From Panulirus ornatus (taxonomy: Eukaryota > Arthropoda > Malacostraca > Decapoda > Palinuridae), in the NCBI RefSeq assembly GCF_036320965.1, contig NC_092225.1:37641083-37705082 (forward strand): a DNA stretch of 64,000 nucleotides, given 5' to 3'. The notes below the pieces were generated by a model. It was given only the letters and a program-made list of their open reading frames with translations. It had not been told where the DNA came from and searched no databases. A program made the position numbers and the translations under genes. Shown piece after piece: positions 43,834-57,862 of the stretch (the first letter of the stretch is position 1; every line of letters starts with the position of its first letter).

Positions 43834-43847
43834 AGACAGCGACAAAG

Positions 43848-46393
<2,546 letters not shown>

Positions 46394-46809
46394 AATCTTG
46401 CCTCACTCATTCTGTCCATGTAACTAAACTATTTCAAAACACCCTCTTTTCCTCTCTCAACCACACTCTTTTTATTACCACACACCTCTCTTACCTTTTC
46501 ATTACTTACGCGATCAAATCAAATCACATCACATATTGTCCTCAAAAATCTCATTTCCAGGACATCCACCCTCCTCCGAACAACTCTATATATAACCCAC
46601 GCCTCGCAACCATATAACATTGTTAGAACCACTATTCCCTCAAACATACTCATTTCTCCTTTCCGAGATGATGTTCCACACATTTTTCAACGCTCTTAGA
46701 ACTTTCGCCTCTTCCCCAACCCCATGACTCACTTCCGCTTCCATGGTTCCATCCGCTGCCAAAACCACTCCCAGATATCTAAAACACTTCACTTCCTCCG
46801 GTTTTCTCT
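46394..46809 (-). mobile_element. LINE fragment, C-terminal half, 3' truncated
   Basis: Minus-strand LINE from the EERL/HMERM region (46,394) up to the NGEKLEE codons (46,805). It lacks 3' UTR. It abuts the plus LINE on its left and a SINE-like element on its right with no TA array between them. Confidence 0.85.
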
Positions 46810-47046
46810 ATAGGAGATAGGGGAGAAAGAATACTTCCCACGTATTCCTCCTTGCATGTCGTAAAAGGCGACTAAAAGTGGAGGGAGCGGGGGACTGGAA
46901 ATACTCCCCTCTTGTTTTTTTCAATTTTCCAAAATAAGGAACAGAGAAGGGGGCCAGGTGAGGATATTCCTTCAAAGGTCAAGTCCTCTGTTCTTAACGC
47001 TATCTCGCTAACGCGGGAAATGGCGAATAGTATGAAAGAAAAAGAA
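46810..47046 (+). mobile_element. SINE-like element sharing both ends with the LINE, complete
   Basis: Starts tataggagataggggag (LINE-like 5' end), then cttcccacgtattcc, hairpin GTCG-taaaagg-CGAC, cctcccctcttg-like stretch, ttttccaaaataaggaacag (homologous to the LINE ttctaaaatgggaaacag), the SINE-specific middle, and the LINE-like 3' end cgctatctcgctaacgcgggaaatggcg with the CTCGC-taac-GCGGG hairpin. The tail is atagtatgaaagaaa. Confidence 0.82.
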
Positions 47047-47164
<118 letters not shown>

Positions 47165-47341
47165 GAGGCTGTCTCCCGCGTTTGCGAGGTAGCGCAAGTA
47201 AACTGACGAAAGAAATGGCCCAACCCACCCCCATACACATGTATATACATGCGTCCACAACGCAAATATACATACCTACACAGCTTTCCATGGTTTACCC
47301 CAGACGCTTCACATGCCCTGATTCAATCCACTGACAGCACG

Positions 47342-48976
47342 TCAACCCCGGTATACCACATCGCTCCAATTCACTCTATTTCTTGCCCTCCTTTCACCCT
47401 CCTGCATGTTTAGGCCTCGATCACACAAAATCTTTTTCACTCCATCTTTCCACCTCCAATTTGGTCTTCCACTTCTCCTCGTTCCCTCCACCCCCGACAC
47501 ATATATCCTTTTCCTCAATCTTTCCTCACTCATTCTATCCATGTGCCCAAACCATTTCAAAACACCCTCTTCTGCTCTCTCAACCACGCTCTTTTTATTT
47601 CCACAAATCTCCCTTATCCTTACGTTACTTACTCGATCAAACCATCTCACACCACACATTGTCCTCAAACATCTCATTTCCAGCACATCCATCCTCCTGC
47701 GCACAACTCTATCCATAGCCCACGCCTCGCAACCATAAAACATTGTTGGAACCACTATTCCTTCAATCATACCCATTTTTGCTTTCCGAGATAATGTTCT
47801 CGACTTCCACACATTCTTCAAAGCTTCCAGGATTTTCGCCCCCTCCCTCACCCTATGATCCACTTCCGCTTCCATGGTTCCATCCGCTGCCAGATACACT
47901 CCCAGATATCTAAAACACTTTACTTCCTCCAGTTTTTCCCCATTCAAACTCACCTCCCAATTGACTTGACCCTCAACCCTACTGTACCTAATAACCTTGC
48001 TCTTATTCACATTTACTCTTAACTTTCTTCTTTCACACACTTTACCAAACTCAGTCACCAGCTTCTGCAGTTTCTCACATGAGTCAGTCACCAGCGCTGT
48101 ATCATCAGCGAACAACAACTGACTCACTTCCCAAGCTCTCTCATCCCCAACAGACTTCATACTTGCCCCTCTTTCCAAAACTCTTGCATTTACCTCCCTA
48201 ACAACCCCATCCATAAACAAATTAAACAAACATGGAGACATCACACACCCCTGCCGCAAACCCACATTCACTGAGAACCAATCACTTTCCTCTCTTCCTA
48301 CACGTACACATCCTCGATAAAAACTTTTCACTGCTTCTAACAACTTGCCTCCCACACCATATATTCTTAATACCTTCCACAGAGCATCTCTATCAACTCT
48401 ATCATATGCCTTCTCCAGAGTATTTCTAGAGTATTTCTCACATACATTCTTCAAAGCAAAAACCTGATCCACACATCCTCTACCACTTCTGAAACCACAC
48501 TGCTCTTCCCAGATCTGATGCTCTGTACATGCCTTCACACTCTCAATCAATACCCTCCCATATGATTTACCAGGAATACTCAATAAACTTATACCTCTGT
48601 AATTTGAGCACACAGTCTTATCCCTTTTGCCTTTGTACAATGGCACTATGCAGGCATTCCGCCAATCCTCAGGCACCTCACCATGAGTCATACATACATT
48701 AAGTAACCTTACCAACCAGTCAATAATACAGTCACCCCCTTTTTTAACATATTCCACTGCAATACCATCCAAACATGCTGCCTTGCCGGCTTTCATCTTC
48801 CGCAGAGCTTTTACTACATCTTCTCTGTTTACCAAATCATTTTCCCTAACCCTCTCACTTTGCACACCACCTCGACCAAGACACCCTATATCTGCCACTC
48901 TATCATCAAACACATTCAATAAACCTTCAAAATACTCACTCCATCTCCTTCTCACATCCCCACTACTTGTTATCAT
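47342..48976 (-). pseudogene. Open LINE RT frame lacking motif A aspartate
   Basis: 544 codons open on the minus strand: KAACLDGIAVEYVKK (RT1), [19 protein letters not shown] (RT2), [15 protein letters not shown] (RT3), motif [17 protein letters not shown], motif [36 protein letters not shown], the FYGCEAWAM block and [10 protein letters not shown] to YRG-stop. Near 48,418-48,432 the segment between CEKY and LEKAYDR reads SRNT, 9 codons shorter than the normal [13 protein letters not shown], so the catalytic Asp of motif A is lost while the frame stays open. Three codons (KAC) are also missing after YRGC. It would make a catalytically dead RT if made at all. Confidence 0.82.
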
Positions 48977-49115
48977 CTCCCCATTTGGCCCTTCACTGAA
49001 GTTCCCATTTGCTCCCTTGACTTACGCACTTTATTTACCTCCTTCCAGAACATCTTTTTATTCTCCCTAAAATTTAATGATACTCTCTCACCCCAAATCT
49101 CATTTGCCCTCTTTT

Positions 49116-49838
49116 TCACCTCTTGCACCTTTCTCTTGACCTCCTGTCTCTTTTTTTATACATCTCCCACCCAAGTGCATTTTTTCCCTGCAAAAATCGT
49201 TCAAATGCCTCTCTCTTCTCTTTCACTAATAATCTTATTTCTTCATCCCACCACTCACTAACCTTTCTAATCAACCCACCTCCCACTCTTCTCATGCCAC
49301 AAGCATCTTTTGCGCAATCCATCACAGATTCCCTAAATACATCTCATTTCTCCCCCACTCCCTTTACTTCCATTGTTCTCACCTTTTTACATTCTGTACT
49401 CAGTCTCTCCTGGTACATCCTCACACAAGTCTCCTTCCCAAGCTCACTTAATCTCACCACCCTCTTCACCCCAAAATTCACTCTTCTTTTCTGAAAACCC
49501 ATACAAATCTTCACCTTAGCCTCCACAAGATAATGATCAGACATCTCTCCAGTTGCACCTCTCAGCACATTAACAACCAAAAGTCTCTCTTTCGCGCGCC
49601 TGTCAATTAACACGTAATCCAATATCGCTCTCTGGCCGTCTCTCCTACTTACATACGTATACATATGTATATCTCGCTTTTTAAACCAGGTATTCCCAAT
49701 CACAAGTCCTTTTTCAGCACATAAATCTACAAACTCTTCACCATTCCCATTTACAACACTGAACACCTCATGTATACCAATTATTCCCTCAACTGCCACA
49801 TTACTCACCTTTGCATTCAAATCACCCATCACTATAAA
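49116..49838 (-). pseudogene. LINE endonuclease C-terminal half and linker
   Basis: 49,344-49,838 on the minus strand reads [40 protein letters not shown] and the KRVVRLSELGKETC linker. 49,116-49,325 continues the linker. A stop at about 49,344 (EEW region, gagaaatgaga) and a one-base loss near 48,985 separate it from the RT frame. Confidence 0.83.
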
Positions 49839-49839
49839 C

Positions 49840-49841
<2 letters not shown>

Positions 49842-49910
<69 letters not shown>
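49842..49910. repeat. (TA)n
   Basis: About 65 bp of TA between LINE coding sequence and a SINE-like tail. Confidence 0.94.
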
Positions 49911-49912
<2 letters not shown>

Positions 49913-49998
49913 TTTCTTTCAAACTATTCGCCATTTCCCGCATCAGCGAGGTAGCGTTAAGAACAGAGCCTTTGAGGGAATACCCTCACCTGGCCCAA
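49911..49998 (-). mobile_element. SINE-like element, 3' part only
   Basis: Minus strand: gggccaggtgagggtattccctcaaagg-type middle, then ttcttaacgctacctcgctgatgcggga-aatggcgaatag and the gaaagaaa tail, in short agreement with 46,930-47,046. Confidence 0.8.
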
Positions 49999-50163
<165 letters not shown>

Positions 50164-51317
50164 GGATGTGTGGATCAGGTGTGTGCTTTGAGGAATGTAT
50201 GTGAGAAATACTTAGAAAAGAAAATGGATTTGTATGTAGCATTTATGGATCTGGAGAAGGCATATGATAGAGTTGATAGAGATGCTCTGTGGAAGGTATT
50301 AAGAATATATGGTGTAGGAGGCAAGTTGTTAGAAGCAGTGAAAATTATTATCGAGGATGTAAGGCATGTGTACGTGTAGGAAGAGAGGAAAGTGATTGGT
50401 TCGCAGTGAATGTAAGTTTGCGGCAGGGGTGTGTGATGTCTCCACGGTTGTTTAATTTGTTTATGGATGGGGTTGTTAGGGAGGTGAATGCAAGAGTTTT
50501 GGAAAGAGGGGCAAGTATGAAGTCTGTTGTGGATGAGAGAGCTTGGGAAGTGAGTCAGTTGTTGTTCGCTGATGATACAGCGCTGTTGGCTGATTCATGG
50601 GAGAAACTATAGAAGCTGGTGACTGAGTTTGGTAAAGTGTGTGGAAGAAGAAAGTTAAGAGTAAATGTGAATAAGAGCAAGGTTATAAGGTACAGTAGGG
50701 TTGAGGGTCAAGTCAATTGGGAGGTAAGTTTGAATGGAGCAAAACTGGAGGAAGTAAAGTGTTTTAGATATCTGCGAGTGTATCTGGCAGCGGAAGGAAC
50801 CATGGAAGCGGAAGTGGATCATAGGGTGGGGGAGGGGGCGAAAATCCTGGGAGCCTTGAAGAATGTGTGGAAGTCGAGAACATTATCTCGGAAAGCAAAA
50901 ATGGGTATGTTTGAAGGAATAGTGGTTCCAACAATGTTGTATGGTTGCGAGGCGTGGGCTATGGATAGACTTGTGCTGGAAATGAGATGTTTGAGGACAA
51001 TGTGTGGTGTGAGATGGTTTGATCGAGTAAGTAACGTAAGGATAAGGGAGATTTGTGGAAATAAAAAGAGCGTGGTTGAGAGAGCAAGAGAGGGTGTTTT
51101 GAAATGGTTTGGGCACATGGAGAGAATGAGTGAGGAAAGATTGAGGAAAAGGATATATGTGTCGGGGGTGGAGGGAACGAGGAGAAGTGGTAGACGAAAT
51201 TGGAGGTGGAGAGATGGAGTGAAAAAGATTTTGTGTGATCGGGGCCTAAACATGCAGGAGGGTGAAAGGAGGGCAAGGAATAGAGTGAATTGGATCGATG
51301 TGGTATACCGGGGTTGA
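50164..51317 (+). pseudogene. LINE RT remnant, motif A to C-terminus
   Basis: [36 protein letters not shown] (motif A), a frameshift at about 50,345 (aaaattatt for aaaagttttt), motif [16 protein letters not shown], motif [14 protein letters not shown], then CTGCAG-to-CTATAG giving a stop at about 50,610. The rest is open to 51,317. An 18-bp loss near 50,969 removes RRRMDV. FRYLRVYLAAEGT is altered in block E. Confidence 0.87.
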
Positions 51318-51499
51318 TGTGCTGTCAGTGGATTGAATCATGGCATGTGAAGCGTCTGGGGTAAACCATGGAAAGCTGTGTAGATATGTATATTTGCGTG
51401 TGTGGACGTATGTATATACATGTGTATGCGGGTGGGTTGGGCCATTTCTTTCGTCTGTTTCCTTGCGCTACCTCGCAAACGCAGGAGACAGCGACGAAG
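50164..51499 (+). mobile_element. 5'-truncated LINE, RT to short 3' UTR
   Basis: Starts in the GCVDQV codons and ends gcgacgaag at 51,499. 3' UTR of the short type. Confidence 0.92.
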
Positions 51500-51665
<166 letters not shown>

Positions 51666-53546
51666 CCTTGTAGATTTATGCGCTGAAAAAGGACTGGTGA
51701 TTGGGAATACCTGGTTTAAAAAGCGAGATATACATAAGTATACGTATGTAAGTAGGAGAGATGGCCAGAGAGCGTTATTGGATTACGTGTTAATTGACAG
51801 GCGCGCGAAAGAGAGACTTTTGGATGTTAATGTGCTGAGAGGTGCAGCTGGAGGCATGTCTGATCATTACCTTGTGGAGGCTAAGGTGAAGATTTGAATG
51901 GGTTTTCAGAAAAGAATAGTGAATGTTGGGGTGAAGAGGGTGGTGAGAGTAAGTGAGCTTGGGAAGGAGACTTGTGTGAGGAAGTACCAGGAGAGACTGA
52001 GTACAGAATGGAAAAAACGTGGGAACAATGGAAGTAAGGGGAGTGGGGGAGGAATGGGATGCATTTAGGGAATCAGTGATGGATTGCGCAAAAGATGCTT
52101 GTGGCATGAGAAGAGTGGGAGGTAGGTTGATTAGAAAGGGTAGTGAGTGGTGGGATGAAGAAGTAAGATTATTGGTGAAAGAGAAGAGAAAGGCATTTGG
52201 AAGATTTTTGCAGGGAAAAAATGCAATTGAATGGGAGGATTATAAAAGAAAGAGACAGGAGGTCAAGAGAAAGGTGCAAGAGGTGAAAAAGAGGGCAAAT
52301 GAGAGTTGGGGTAAGAGAGTATCATTAAATTTTTAGAATAAAAAGATATTCTGGAAGGACGTAAATGAAGTGCGTTAGATAAGGGAGCAAATGGGAACTT
52401 CAGTGAAGGGCGCAAATGGGGAGGTGATAACAAGTGGTGGTGATGTGAGAAGGAGATGGAATGAGTATTTTGAAGGTTTGTTGAATGTGTTTGATGATAG
52501 AGTGGCAGATATAGGGTGTTTTGGTCGAGGAGGTGTGCAAAGTGAGAGGGTTAGGGAAAATGAATTTGGTAAACAGAGAAGAGGTAGTAAAAGCTTTGCG
52601 GAAGATGAAAGCCGGCAAGGCAGCAGGTTTGGATGGTATTGCAGTGGAATTTATCAAAAAAGGGGGTGACTGTATTATTGACTGGTTGGTAAGGTTATTT
52701 AATGTATGTATGACTCATGGTGAGGTGCCAGATGATTGGCGGAATGCGTGCAAAGTGCCATTGTACAAAGGCAAAGGGGATAAGAGTGTGTGCTCAAATT
52801 TCAGAGGTATAAGTTTGTTGAGTATTCCTGGGAAATTATATGGGAGGGTATTGATTGAGAGGGTGAAGGCATGTACAGAGCATCAGATTGTGGAAGAGCA
52901 GTGTGGTTTCAGAAGTGGTAGAGGATTTGTGGATCAGGTGTTTGCTTTGAAGAATGTATGTGAGAAATACTTAGAAAGGCAAATGGATTTGTATGTATCA
53001 TTTATGGATCTGGAGAAGGCATATGATAGAGTTGATAGAGATGCTCTGTGGAAGGTATTAAGAATATATGGTGTGGGAGGCAAGTTGTTAGAAGCAGTGA
53101 AAAGTTTTTATCAAGGATGTAAGGCATGTGTACGTGTAGGAAGAGAGGAAAGTGATTGGTACTCAGTGAATGTTGGTTTGCGGCAGGGGTGTGTGATGTC
53201 TCCATGGTTGTTTAATTTGTTTATGGATGGGGTTGTTAGGGATGTGAATGTAAGAATTTTGAAAGAGGGGCAAGTATTAAGTCTGTTGTGCATGAGAGAG
53301 CTTGGGAAGTGAGTCAGTTGTTGTTCGCTGATGATACAGCGCTGGTGGCTGATTCATATGAGAAACTGCAGAAGCTGGTGACTGAGTTTGGTAAAGTGTG
53401 TGAAAGAAGAAAGTTAAGAGTAAATGTGAATAAGAGCAAGGTTATTAGGTACAGTAGGGTTGAGGGTCAAGTCAATCGGGAGGGAAGTTTGAATGGAGGA
53501 AAACTGGAGGAAGTAAAGTGTTTTAGATATCTGGAAGTGGATCTGG
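51666..53546 (+). mobile_element. LINE fragment, endonuclease end to RT block E
   Basis: Starts in the [10 protein letters not shown] codons and stops at the FRYLEVDL codons, where it is joined directly to the 5' UTR of another LINE at 53,546/53,547. Confidence 0.9.
51666..53546 (+). pseudogene. LINE endonuclease-RT remnant
   Basis: [30 protein letters not shown] at about 51,896 (ICMG to I-stop), 52,019-52,336 linker, stops near 52,335 and 52,377, one-base gain near 52,562, then 52,521-53,312: [59 protein letters not shown] (motif A), [16 protein letters not shown] (motif B). A one-base loss near 53,262 shifts to [13 protein letters not shown] (motif C), open at 53,288-53,590. Confidence 0.87.
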
Positions 53547-56519
53547 GACGGGAGCGGGCTGCCAGAAATCCTCCCCTCCTTGTATTTTAACTTTCTAAAT
53601 TGGGAAACAGAAGAAGGAGTCACGCGGGGAGTGCTCATCCTCCTCGTAGACTCAGATTGGGGTGTTTAAATGTGTGTGGATGTAACCAAGATAACCAAGC
53701 TGTGAAAAAAGGAGAAAAAGGTAGTACGAATGAGGAAACGAACCTGGATGTTTTGGCTCTGAGTGAAACGAATCTCAAAGGTAAAGGGTAAGAGTGGTTT
53801 GGGAATGTCTTGGGAGTAAATTCAGGGGTTTCTGAGAGGACAAGATCTTGGGAAGGAGTATCACTACTCCTGAAACAGGAGTTGTGGGAGTATGTGATAG
53901 AGTGTAAGAAAGAAAATTCTAGATTAATATGCGTAAAACTGAAAGTTCATGGAGAGAGATGGGTGATTATTGGTGCATATGAACCTGGGCATGAGAAGAA
54001 GAATCATTAGAGGCAAGTGTTTTGGGAGTAGCTGAATGAGTGTTAGTGGTTTTGATGCAAAAGACCGGGTTATAGTGATGGGTGATTTGAATGCAAAGTT
54101 GAGTAATGTGGCAGTTGAGGGAATAATTGGTATACATATGGTGTTCAGTGATGTAAATGGAAATGGTGAAGAGCTTGTAGATTTATGTGCTGAAAGAGGA
54201 CTGGTGATTGGGAATACCTGGTTTAAAAAGCGAGATATACATAAGTATACGTATGCAAGTACGAGAGATGGCCAGAGAGCGTTATTGGATTACGTGTTAA
54301 TAATTGACAGACGCGCGAAAGAGAGACTTTTGGATGTTAATGTGCAGAGAGGTGCAACTGGAGGGATGTCTGATCACTATTCTGTGGAGGCGAAGGTGAA
54401 GATTTGTGTGGGTTTTCAGAAAAGAAGAGAGAATGTTGGTGTGAAGAGGGTGGTGAGAGTAAGTGAGCTTGGGAAGGAGACTTGTGTGAGGAAGTACCAG
54501 GAGAGACTGAGAACAGAATGGAAAAAGGTGAGAACAAAGTAGGTAAGGGGAGTGGGGGAGGAATAGGATGTATTTAGTGAAGCAGTGATGGCTTGCGCAA
54601 TAGATTCTCGTAGCATGAGAAGCGTGGGAGGTCGGTTGATTAGAAAGGGTAGTGAGTGGTTGGATGAAGTAGTAAGATTGTTAGTGAAAGAGAAGAGAGA
54701 GGCATTTGGACGAATTTTGCAGTGAAAAAATGCAAATGAGTGGGAGATGTATAAAAGAAAGAGACAGGAGTCAAGAGAAAGGTGCAAGAGGTGAAAAAGA
54801 GAGAGGGCAAATGAGAGTTGGGTTGAGAGAGTATCGTTTAATTTTAGGGAGAATAAAAAGATGTTCTGGAAGTAGGTAAATAAAGTGCGTAAGACAAGGA
54901 AGCAAATGGGAACTTCAGTGAAGAGTGCTAATGGGGAGGTGATAACAAGTAGTGGTGATGTGAGAAGGAGATGGAGTGAGTATATTGAACGCTTTTTGAA
55001 TGGGTTTGATGATAGAGTGGCAGATATAGGGTGTTTTGGTCGAGGTGGTGTGCAAAGTGAGAGGGTTAGGGAAAATTATTTGGTAAACAGAGAAGAGGTA
55101 TTAAACGCTTTGCGGAAGATGAAAGCCGGCAAGGCAGCAGGTTAGGATGGTATTGGAGTGAAATTTAACAAAAAATGGGGTGACTGTATTGTTGACTGGT
55201 TGGTAAGGTTATTTAATGTATGTATAATTCATGGTGAGGTGCCTGAGGATTGGCGGAATGCGTGCATAGTGCCATTGTACAAAGGCAAAGGGGATAAGAG
55301 TGAGTGCTAGAATTACAGAGCAATAAGTTTGTTGAGTATTCCTTGTAAATTATATGGGAGGGTATTGATTGAGAGGGTGAAGGCATGTACAGAGCATCAG
55401 ATTGGGGAAGAGCAGTGTGGTTTCAGAAGTAGTAGAGGATGTGTGGATCAGGTGTTTGCTTTGAAGAATGTATGTGAGAAACACTTAGAAAACAAATGGA
55501 TTTGTATATTGTATTTATGGATATTTAGAAGGCATATGATAGAGTTGATGGAGATACTCTGTGGAAGGTATTAAGAATATATGGTGTGGGAGGCAAGTTG
55601 TTAGAAGCAGTGAAAAGTTTTTATCAAGGATGTAAGGCATGTGTACATGTAGGAAGAGAGGAAAGTGATTCGTTCTCAGTGAATATAGGTTTGCGGCAGG
55701 AGTGTGTGATGTCTCCATGGTTGTTTAATTTGTTTATGGATGGGGTTGTTAGGGAGGTGAATGCAAGAGTTTTGGAAAGAGGGGCAAGTATTCAGTCTGT
55801 TGGGGATGAGAGAGCTTGGGAAGTGAGTCAGTTGTTGTTCGCTGATGATACAGCGCTGTTGGCTGATTCATGTGAGAAACTGCAGAGGCTGGTGACTGAG
55901 TTTGGTAAAGTGTGTGAAAGAAGAATGTTAAGAGTAAATGGGAATAAGAGCAAGGTTATTAGGTACAGTAGGTTTGAGGGTCAAGACAATTATGAGGTAA
56001 GTTTGACTGGAGAAAAACTGGAGGAGGTAAAGTGTTTTAGATATCTGGTAGTGGATCTGGCACCGGATGGAACCATGGAAGCGGAAGTGAATCATAGGGT
56101 GGGGGAGGGGGCGAAAATCTTGGGAGCCTTGAAGAATGTGTGGAAGTCGAGAACATTATATCCGAAAGCAAAAATGGCTATGATTGAAGGAATAATGGTT
56201 CCAACCATGATGTATGGTTGCGAGGCGTGGGCTATGGATAGAGTTGTGCGCAGGAGGGTGGATGTGCTGGAAATGAGATGTTTGAGGACAATGTGTGGTG
56301 TGAGGTGGTTTGATCGAGTAAGTAATGTAAGGGCTAGAGAGATGTGCGGAAATAAAAAGAGCGTGGTTGAGAGAGCAGAAGAGGGTGTTTTGAAATGGTT
56401 TGGGCACTTGGAGAGAATGAGTGAGGAAAGATTGACCAAGAGGATATATGTGTCGGAGGTGGAGGGAACGAGGAGAAGTGGGAGACCAAATTGGAGGTGG
56501 AAAGATGGAGTGAAAAAGA
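53547..56519 (+). mobile_element. RTE-like LINE, 5' UTR to C-terminus, interrupted by PLE
   Basis: Starts part-way into the 5' UTR (gacgggagcggg) and ends at the DGVKK codons at 56,519, where Penelope-like sequence starts. No LINE 3' UTR follows the PLE. Confidence 0.9.
53600..56519 (+). pseudogene. LINE endonuclease-RT remnant with many stops
   Basis: The start codon position reads TTG (53,600; ATG in the 40,667 copy). LGCLNVCGCNQD has a 4-codon insertion (NQAV region). ALSETN (Lys changed to Asn), TAA at about 53,789, [24 protein letters not shown] (one codon gained), MSDHYSV, TAG at 54,541, several stops in the linker, KAAG-stop at 55,145, motif A largely destroyed (LYLWIF, then stop). 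55,586-56,519 is open: [55 protein letters not shown] and [10 protein letters not shown]. Confidence 0.86.
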
Positions 56520-56619
56520 AAGCTTGTTGACTAAATCTACATTGTTCATGATATCAGAATTTGATACCTTAACCAGTAAAGGGCTTAATAAGGAAACTAA
56601 CCATTTTGATAATTTATAT

Positions 56620-57862
56620 GTCAACAAGCTAAAAGAGATCAATATTAATCTTGATTTCAAACTAGTTAGCTTTTATTTTTCCTCACTTTTCACTAAAGTT
56701 CCAGTTGATGACCTTTTAGAATATCTATTGATATCTTGGATGATATTCATTTATCTGTTTGAAAGTCTAATTTCATTGAACTGATAAAAAAATGTGTATA
56801 AAAGACTGAGTATTTCAATTTAATGGAGATTATTATGCTCAAAAATTTGGATTGGGAATGGGTAACCCTCTTTCACCTGTAATAAGTAATCTTTATATGG
56901 AATTTTTTGAAACAAAATTACTAAAGGATATCTTACCTTCTAATGCAATTTGGTTTAGATATGTAGATGATGTTCTTTGTGTTTGGCCAACAAATGAAAA
57001 TTTACAAATATTTCTCCCCTTACTTAACAATTTAGTACCTTCCATGAAATTTTCTGTAGAAAATGAAAATAATGGTATGTTACCATTTTTAGATTAGATG
57101 ATCCATAGACAAGGAAACAAGTCTAAGTTTAGCATATAGAGAAAACCCACCAATATATGGTCATATATCCATTATTACTCATCTCAACATGACAGTTAAA
57201 TTATCATCATTTCAATCTATGTTCCTAAGGGTATTACGTATTTGCAGTCCAGAGTTTATTGGTGATGAGTTTGAGAAGATATATTCTATTGGATCTAAGC
57301 TAAAGTACCCTAGATCTTCCATTGATAAATCCCTTAAGTTAGCAAAGAAATCATTTTATAGAGTTGAGCCCAAACCTCCCATTGACACCAAGAATCTTTT
57401 AGTTCTCCCTTTTAATAATAATTTCACTTTGCTTCCCATGTTGCTTAAATTCTTTAATGTAAATGTTGCCTTTAGCAACAATAATACTACAAAGAAAATT
57501 CTAATCAGGAATTCACCAGAAAATTCTCTTGGTTGCATTTATAAAATTCCTTGTGGAAACTGTGATAAATTTTACGTGGGTCAGACTGGTAAGGATCTTT
57601 CTGTTGGACATAGGCAACATAAATATAGTATAGAACGAGACAAAAATCAAATGCCTTGTTTAATCATGTTAAAAACTATGATCATTGTATTGACTGGAGT
57701 AACGCCATCTCAGTTGTCAACTCTAACTCTATTACCAAGAGAAATATCATTGAATCCTCTATTATTGAATACACAAAGAATTATAATCTTAATATTAGTG
57801 ATGGTCTGTACAAATTAGATAACTTTATTATTGATAAGATTTGTAAAATGATAAGTTTTTGA
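56620..57862 (+). pseudogene. Penelope-type RT plus GIY-YIG endonuclease remnant
   Basis: LVSFYFSSLFTKVPVDDLL (motif A: the Asp is Tyr), a TGA at 56,760-56,762 in the ancestral frame that is also present in copy 1, GMGNPLSPVISNLYMEFF (motif B), RYVDDVLCVWPTNEN (motif C intact), LPFLD then TAG. 57,189-57,650: SSFQSMFLRVLRICSPEF, RNSPENSLGCIYKIPCGNCDKF with CxxxC-xxC-type cysteines, YVGQTGKDLSVGHRQH (GIY-YIG core with Arg and His). A one-base loss near 57,630 shifts to FNHVKNYDHCIDW and NIIESSIIEYTKNYNL (Glu) at 57,656-57,862. It is inactive through motif A and stops, but the nuclease half is better kept than in copy 1. Confidence 0.87.

Larger units (their letters stand above)
40529..43847 (+). 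mobile_element. Most complete RTE-like LINE (reference copy), short 3' UTR
   Basis: Complete from the 5' end (tatccctggggatagggg at 40,529) to gcgacaaag at 43,847, about 3.32 kb, a usual size for RTE-type elements. 5' UTR 40,529-40,666 with hairpin GTCG-tagaaag-CGAC (40,578-40,592) and a T run at 40,639-40,654; one ORF; 3' UTR 43,666-43,847 with a terminal hairpin; A tail then (TA)n. No target-site duplication can be judged because TA or GT repeats lie at both sides. Confidence 0.94.
47165..49841 (-). mobile_element. RTE-like LINE, 5' part cut, short 3' UTR
   Basis: The 3' end is at about 47,166 and the copy extends upstream to the endonuclease [11 protein letters not shown] codons at 49,841, where (TA)n begins. 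The short 3' UTR covers 47,166-47,341. Confidence 0.92.
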
